Part shown: in pieces, positions 59,993 to 64,000 of the stretch
How positions within the stretch are numbered: position 1 is the stretch's first letter
Layout of the letters: every line of letters begins with the position of its first letter
Assembly (NCBI GenBank): GCA_964419055.1
Contig: CAYQNU010000011.1
Span: forward strand, 62,001 to 126,000
From: CAYQNU01 sp964419055
Lineage (GTDB): Bacteria; Bacteroidota; Bacteroidia; Flavobacteriales_D; Parvicellaceae
Length of the DNA: 64,000 nucleotides
Direction of reading: 5' to 3'
Translations under genes and position numbers: made by a program
Notes under the pieces: generated by a model
What the model was told of the DNA's origin: nothing
The model's input: only the letters and a program-made list of their open reading frames with translations
Database searches by the model: none

Positions 59993-60717
59993 TCTATGGC
60001 GAATTTCGCATAAATACTGGAAGAAATGTTTATTTTCTCAAATTGAATTTCGTAATCATTTGATACGGTATTACCATTTGAAGAAAAACTGTAATATGAA
60101 ATATTTTTTGTTGCATTCATAGATGCTGCTTGGTATAGGTTACTATTTTCACTTATATATAGAGCCTTTCCAGTTTTTTGGCCTATTGCACCTAACAAAT
60201 AATCGGCTTTATCTTTAGCTGCTTTAATCGCCATAATGCGTACCTCTTTTTTTAGACTATCAATTTTTGAATGGCTTACTTTTTCGATTACTGCATCACG
60301 TAGTTCTAATTTATCCAATTCTTGAAAAACTTTACCAACCTCTGTTGCATTAGTTACCATAAGCGTGTATTCTTTTTTAGTGAGAACATCTTTTTTCTGC
60401 CATTGAATTTTTACCATATTAGCATTTGCATTAGATAAATATAACTTTTTAACGTCAATACCAACTGATGTTAAAATGGTTTTCAGTTTTTGTTCTTGTT
60501 CTTCTATAGTTATTTTTGTTTTTCCATCGTATTTTTCACGGATGACGATTCCAATATAAATTTCATCGGGTACAACATCCATCTCGGCTGTACCAGTTAA
60601 TTCGATATAGGGTTCGTCAAGAACTGATTTTGTGTTGTTTTGAGCCTTTGCAGAAAAAGTCAATAAAAATATAAGGGAAATTAAGGTAAAAGTTGATTTG
60701 TGGTTCATGATTTTCAT
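59989..60717 (-). CDS. SIMPL-domain (DUF541) secreted protein
   Basis: 242 residues with a signal peptide (cleavage near SAKAQ). SIMPL core: IELTGTAEMDVVPDEIYIGIVIREKY at the start, LTSVGIDVKKLYLSNANANMVKIQW, YTLMVTNATEVGKVFQELDKLELRDAVIEKVSHS, and RIMAIKAAKDKADYLLGAIGQKTGKALYISE. SIMPL proteins (YggE, BP26) are periplasmic oligomers linked to oxidative-stress defence. Coupled by ATGA to the NlpC/P60-like lipoprotein and 16 bases after the DUF6688-like gene. Confidence 0.88.
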   Translation of the reverse strand: MKIMNHKSTFTLISLIFLLTFSAKAQNNTKSVLDEPYIELTGTAEMDVVPDEIYIGIVIREKYDGKTKITIEEQEQKLKTILTSVGIDVKKLYLSNANANMVKIQWQKKDVLTKKEYTLMVTNATEVGKVFQELDKLELRDAVIEKVSHSKIDSLKKEVRIMAIKAAKDKADYLLGAIGQKTGKALYISENSNLYQAASMNATKNISYYSFSSNGNTVSNDYEIQFEKINISSSIYAKFAIE

Positions 60718-60733
60718 TTGTTTGGTTATTAAT

Positions 60734-61825
60734 TTAGTTTTGATGTGTGTTTTTTAAAGCTTCCCTATCAATTTTATGCATATATTGTTGAGCAATCCTC
60801 GATTCAGGTTTTTTATCAAAGGTATATAATGTTAATAAAAAGAACCACTCAAGAGGTTTCATAAGAATATAGAGCGTATCTGATACAAATTTATTGTTGA
60901 AAATAGAGTAGTATCGATGTATGACATTGCCTACCTTATTATAATTTCTTCTTATAAATCGATGTGCTTTAGGTAGTTTTTGTTCGATTAATTCTTCAAA
61001 AGCATTAGAAATCAGTAACTGTCTATTACAAATAATTTTTCCACCATTTCGTGCTCCATACCTGATAGGTTTCACTAGTGTTGAATGACCATTGGCAGCC
61101 ACCGAACATAAGAAATGACCTCCACATTCTACATTTTCACATAAGTGATCTAGTTGTGACAATCCATGTTTGTAAGTATCGGTAAAGGCTCGTATGGCAG
61201 AATCAGGCTTTTGACCAAAAAGTAATAATATGCTACTCAAAATGACGATTACTGGGAAACACAATAGAAAAAGAGCAGGGAATTTTACAATCGGACGACT
61301 TGACAATATCAACCAAGCGTATTTTTGAATAAAGAATTTTTGTGAGTTGTAAGTTTCATTATATTCTTCAATAAACATTTTGTGGTTGAGATGCAGTCGT
61401 TTAATAAAAAGCAAGATAATGGGAACACAAGCCATCATAGCTAAATAGAATTCAACGTGAAATAATAAAACTACATTGATTACAATGCCAATTAATAAAA
61501 ATACGTTCACTATTACTTCAAGTATTGGACTTAACAATTCATGCTTATACCAACTACTGTAGAAATAACAAATTTGACTCAATACGGTTAATACAATAAT
61601 CGTGAAAAGATGAGAAGGGGAAAAGTAAGCAGGCATCTCCACGCAACATTCATTGGGGCCTGAACCTCCAATAAAAAATAAAATAATTGGGTAAATGGCC
61701 ACTAAAGCGATATCAAATACAATATCGAAGAAATGATAATTAATGGGTTTTTTGCTGGCCAATAAGTAGACAAAATCTGATAAGACATAGACTAAAGGAA
61801 TGTAAAATAATAGTATGAAAAACAT
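60734..61825 (-). CDS. DUF6688-like polytopic membrane protein
   Basis: 363 residues. Six or so transmembrane helices in the first 230 residues, with a GGSGPNECCVEMPAYFSP loop, then a soluble C-terminal domain with DHLCENVECGGHFLCSVAANGHSTLVKPIRYGARNGGKIICNRQLLISNAFEELIEQKLPK that carries several conserved-looking Cys/His residues, possibly metal binding. This Cys/His domain together with KPLEWFFLLTLYTFDKKPE matches what I know as DUF6688. First gene of the unit with SIMPL and the NlpC/P60-like lipoprotein. Confidence 0.65.
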   Translation of the reverse strand: MFFILLFYIPLVYVLSDFVYLLASKKPINYHFFDIVFDIALVAIYPIILFFIGGSGPNECCVEMPAYFSPSHLFTIIVLTVLSQICYFYSSWYKHELLSPILEVIVNVFLLIGIVINVVLLFHVEFYLAMMACVPIILLFIKRLHLNHKMFIEEYNETYNSQKFFIQKYAWLILSSRPIVKFPALFLLCFPVIVILSSILLLFGQKPDSAIRAFTDTYKHGLSQLDHLCENVECGGHFLCSVAANGHSTLVKPIRYGARNGGKIICNRQLLISNAFEELIEQKLPKAHRFIRRNYNKVGNVIHRYYSIFNNKFVSDTLYILMKPLEWFFLLTLYTFDKKPESRIAQQYMHKIDREALKNTHQN

Positions 61826-61974
61826 GGATTATTTTTTTTCTTTTAATTCAATCACAAATCGAGAACATATCCTAACAGGATATTTAACTATGATTTGTGT
61901 GATTTATTTTCCAGAAGTACTATTTTCTATAAAAAATGCTGTTTTGTGTGAGGGAACTCTATGACCAATGTCAA

Positions 61975-62313
61975 TTAATACAACCAATGTTGTTTATCAG
62001 CCTTATTCCATTTTGCTTTGTATTCGGCATCGATAAAATAGATTTTAATGTCAGCTTTGTACTCTGCATCAACAAAATAAACTTTCTTTTTAGCCTTATA
62101 TTCAGCGTCAACAAAATACCACAAACCTTTATTTTCTTTGGCTTTGTATTCGGCATCTACTTTATAAACCAATAAATCTGCTTTATATTCAGCATCTACC
62201 ACAAAAACCTTCACGTTAGCTTTGTATTCTGCATCAACCGTGTAAATGGTTTGAGCAAAAAGGTTATTGGTGTTTAAACCTATTAGAAGCAAAAATAAAA
62301 ACGTGAATTTCAT
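61975..62313 (-). CDS. Secreted VDAEYKA-repeat protein (DUF6150-like)
   Basis: 112 residues with a signal peptide ending near NLFAQ. The mature part is six copies of VDAEYKA (the last IDAEYKA) at residues 26, 39, 52, 68, 81 and 94, spaced 13, 13, 16, 13 and 13 residues. The linkers alternate strand-forming residues (VKVFV, LLVYK, KKVYF, IKIYF), so a short regular beta-solenoid or beta-hairpin ladder is expected. Proteins with this motif are known as DUF6150; function unknown. Promoter box at 62341-62348; monocistronic. Confidence 0.8.
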   Translation of the reverse strand: MKFTFLFLLLIGLNTNNLFAQTIYTVDAEYKANVKVFVVDAEYKADLLVYKVDAEYKAKENKGLWYFVDAEYKAKKKVYFVDAEYKADIKIYFIDAEYKAKWNKADKQHWLY

Positions 62314-62340
62314 AATAGAGGATTTTTAAATTGTGTATTT

Positions 62341-62348
62341 CAAAGGTA
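62341..62348 (-). promoter_or_regulatory. -7 box (TACCTTTG) of the VDAEYKA-repeat gene
   Basis: Exact match on the minus strand, 27 bases before the ATG. Confidence 0.55.
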
Positions 62349-62389
62349 ATAATATTATTGGTTTGAAAAAAGATTCGTTTTGTTTTCCG

Positions 62390-62417
62390 ATAGGGGTGGG
62401 TTTAAACCCACCCCTAT
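62390..62417. repeat. 28-bp perfect palindrome at the 3' end of the RAYT gene
   Basis: Centre GTGGGTTTAAACCCAC with arms extended by GGG/CCC and AT bases to ATAGG...CCTAT. The RAYT stop codon (TAG, 62414-62416) lies inside the palindrome. The core is shared with the larger palindrome at 62898-62937, except that the run of G before TGGG is four rather than five. Confidence 0.92.
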
Positions 62418-62857
62418 TCGTTTCCATCCATGGTTAATCCATATAATTTCAAAAATTCTAATAATTCATCGCTAGAGGATTTATTTTTATGATGTTGCTT
62501 TTGATTGTTAATGTAATGAAATGTTTTATCTAAAACAGATTCTGAAACGGAGAATGCACCAAATCCAGTTTGCCAAGCAAATTTTTCGGTGGTCAAATTA
62601 TTTTTATTGATGTAAAATGAACTGCTGCCTTTAATTTGTTTGATAACATCTGTAATCGTTTTTTGAGGGTTCAATAAAAATAAACAATGCACATGATCTG
62701 GCATTCCATTTATTATTCTGACCGGACAACCTTGTTCTCGAAATTGTGAGTTTATAAAATTGTGTACTTCATTTTCAATAGAAGAGGATATAAGAGGAGC
62801 TCTTCTTTTTGTGCTCCAAACGGCATGAATCCATATTTTATTGTAGGAATTTGGCAA
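62414..62857 (-). CDS. RAYT / IS200-like (Y1_Tnp) transposase
   Basis: 147 residues from a TTG start; MPNSYNKIWIHAVWSTK is the normal N-terminus for this group, which supports TTG. HUH single-strand transposase motifs: His55-Val56-His57 in GMPDHVHCLF and the single catalytic tyrosine Tyr115 in FHYINNQKQHH. It is the size of REP-associated tyrosine transposases, which act on palindromic REP/BIME hairpins and are usually single-copy domesticated genes. Two near-identical perfect palindromes flank it, one overlapping its stop and one 40 bases upstream of its start, as expected for a RAYT with its cognate hairpins. Confidence 0.9.
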   Translation of the reverse strand: MPNSYNKIWIHAVWSTKRRAPLISSSIENEVHNFINSQFREQGCPVRIINGMPDHVHCLFLLNPQKTITDVIKQIKGSSSFYINKNNLTTEKFAWQTGFGAFSVSESVLDKTFHYINNQKQHHKNKSSSDELLEFLKLYGLTMDGNE

Positions 62858-62897
62858 GATGGTTTATAATTTGGAATTAATTCAGAACCATTCGTTA

Positions 62898-62937
62898 TTT
62901 TCATAGGGGGTGGGTTTAAACCCACCCCCTATGAAAA
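62898..62937. repeat. 40-bp perfect palindrome upstream of the RAYT gene
   Basis: Every base from 62898 to 62917 is complementary to 62937 to 62918. The centre is GTGGGTTTAAACCCAC, then GGGG/CCCC arms, then TTTTCATA/TATGAAAA ends. It starts 6 bases after the stop of the cphA-like gene and could also stop or attenuate its transcript. Confidence 0.93.
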
Positions 62938-62943
62938 ATGAAA

Positions 62944-64000
62944 TTAACTCAATATCTCTTGATTTTCTTTGTCCAAATATTCTTGTACAATTCCAATGGC
63001 ATTGGTAATGACATCACTCAATGCTATGATAAATGTTCCATCCTCTGCACTTGAAATAGCGTGTTTAATGGCTTCCATCTCTTTTGGTATGATTTCATAT
63101 GTAACTGGTCTTCGGGTGCTTTGGATTCCTTCAACAATCAAATCAATGATTTCTTGTTCGGTTCTTCCTCTCAAATGTTTTTCCTGACGGATGATGATGT
63201 GATCAAACATACGAGCTGCAATGGTTGCACATTCTTTAATGTCTTCATCTCTACGGTCGCCAACTCCTGCAATAATTCCTACTTTTTTAACAGCTTCCAC
63301 GTTTGTAAGGAAATCTTCAATGGCCAAATAACCTGCTGGGTTATGAGCAAAATCAATCATTACCTTAAAACGATTGAATTCAAAAATATTCATTCTACCA
63401 GGGGTTTGTGCCACGCTAGGTATAAATGTTTGCAAAGACAAACTAATATCTTCGGTTTTGAAACCGTATAAATATCCAGCTAATGTTGCTGCCAACACAT
63501 TTTGAATCATGAATTTAGCTTTTCCACCCATAGTCAAAGGAATTTGAGCTACACGTTCAACACGTATTTTCCAATCTCCTTTTTTGATGGTTACAAATCC
63601 GTTTTCATAAACGGCTACAATTTTACCTTCTTTACTTAAGTTTTTAACTGTTTTGTTGTCTTCATCCAAAGCAAAATAAGCCACATTACAGTTCAATTCT
63701 TTGGCAATGTTCATACAATGTTCGTCTTCCGCATTCAAAACGGCCCAACCATCTTTTTTAACGCTTTTTACCACCACACTTTTTACACGAGCCAAATCTT
63801 CCAACGTTTCAATATCACTTAACCCTAAGTGATCTTCTTTGATGTTGGTAATGATTCCTATATCACAACGGCTAAAACCTAATCCCGAACGTAAAATTCC
63901 GCCTCTGGCCGTTTCCAATACAGCAAACTCAACAGTTGGGTCTTTCAATATATATTCAGCGCTTAAAGGTCCTGTGGTATCACCTTTTTCAAGCATGTGA
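62944..64000 (-). CDS. cphA: Cyanophycin synthetase-like Mur ligase (5' part outside the window)
   Basis: At least 352 codons, frame open to the right edge, so the N-terminal part is missing. The visible part is the Mur-ligase domain as found in CphA: KGDTTGPLSAEYILKDPTVEFAVLETARGGILRSGLGF, then SRCDIGIITNIKEDHLGLSDIETLEDLARVKSVVV, PLTMGGKAKFMIQNVLAATLAGYLYG, TPGRMNIFEFNRFKVMIDFAHNPAGYLAIEDFL and a C-terminal GVGDRRDEDIKECATIAARMFDHIIIRQEKHLRGR. CphA polymerises aspartate and arginine into cyanophycin; many Flavobacteriia carry it with cyanophycinase. The N-terminal ATP-grasp half would settle the identity. A palindrome lies immediately after the stop. Confidence 0.85.
   Translation of the reverse strand, partial: HMLEKGDTTGPLSAEYILKDPTVEFAVLETARGGILRSGLGFSRCDIGIITNIKEDHLGLSDIETLEDLARVKSVVVKSVKKDGWAVLNAEDEHCMNIAKELNCNVAYFALDEDNKTVKNLSKEGKIVAVYENGFVTIKKGDWKIRVERVAQIPLTMGGKAKFMIQNVLAATLAGYLYGFKTEDISLSLQTFIPSVAQTPGRMNIFEFNRFKVMIDFAHNPAGYLAIEDFLTNVEAVKKVGIIAGVGDRRDEDIKECATIAARMFDHIIIRQEKHLRGRTEQEIIDLIVEGIQSTRRPVTYEIIPKEMEAIKHAISSAEDGTFIIALSDVITNAIGIVQEYLDKENQEILS

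Noticed and set aside
1..64000. tRNA, rRNA or CRISPR loci
   Set aside because: I saw no cloverleaf-like arms with CCA-type ends, no rRNA-like sequence and no regularly spaced repeats; a covariance-model scan would be needed to exclude a single tRNA or small RNA.

Overview
The window looks like chromosomal DNA of a marine or freshwater member of the Bacteroidota, class Flavobacteriia (the gene set recalls Crocinitomicaceae/Fluviicola-like bacteria, but I could not run a classification). Evidence: strongly AT-rich DNA; secreted proteins ending in type IX secretion (T9SS) type A or type B (gliding-motility-associated) sorting domains; a SprB-repeat adhesin; families largely restricted to Bacteroidota (DUF6913-, DUF4846-, DUF6688- and DUF6150-like); mevalonate-pathway and GGGP-type prenyltransferase genes; and TAnnTTTG boxes, the Bacteroidota -7 promoter element, in front of many genes, often so close to the ATG that the mRNA should be leaderless or nearly so.

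Layout. 1-1.5 kb: an operon with a truncated esterase, a lipoprotein with a Kunitz/BPTI-like domain and a DUF1801 protein. 1.7-7.5 kb: ettA (+), then a small secreted protein, an RsmF-like rRNA methyltransferase lacking a normal start codon, dnaB and a DUF6913-like gene. 7.6-11.2 kb: two T9SS cargo genes; one (S74 fibre chaperone plus sorting signal) is cut by a single in-frame TGA. 11.7-18.8 kb: ligA, a lipoprotein, a T9SS type A protein and recQ. 19-26.3 kb: a large AsmA-like protein with an unusual coiled tail, a SprB-type adhesin operon and cdd. 26.4-31.7 kb: a VTC polyphosphate-polymerase-like gene with its DUF4956 partner, ubiA-type prenyltransferase with mevalonate kinase, a YciO/Sua5 gene and small envelope proteins.

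31.8-39.1 kb: a four-gene operon of SulP anion transporter, outer-membrane porin-like barrel, DabA and DabB. All four metal/catalytic residues expected of DabA are present, so this looks like an inorganic-carbon uptake system with components for both membranes; the link of the barrel to bicarbonate is my inference. 39-48.4 kb: MOSC protein, Dus, topB, envelope proteins, a DUF1826-like protein, an RCC1-repeat protein and a GNAT acetyltransferase.

48.4-53.5 kb is the most accessory-looking part: a small lipoprotein pseudogene with two nonsense codons, a BRO-N (phage antirepressor-like) protein, a lone OLD-family ATPase/TOPRIM nuclease bracketed by inverted GTTACCTGC repeats, a 125-bp palindromic element and a second nested hairpin. 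53.5-62.3 kb: an Smr protein, lipoproteins, a membrane patatin-like phospholipase, DUF4846, NlpC/P60-like, SIMPL and DUF6688-like proteins and a VDAEYKA-repeat protein. 62.4-62.9 kb: a RAYT/IS200-like transposase between two long perfect palindromes. The window ends inside a cyanophycin synthetase-like Mur ligase gene. I saw no rRNA, tRNA or CRISPR array.
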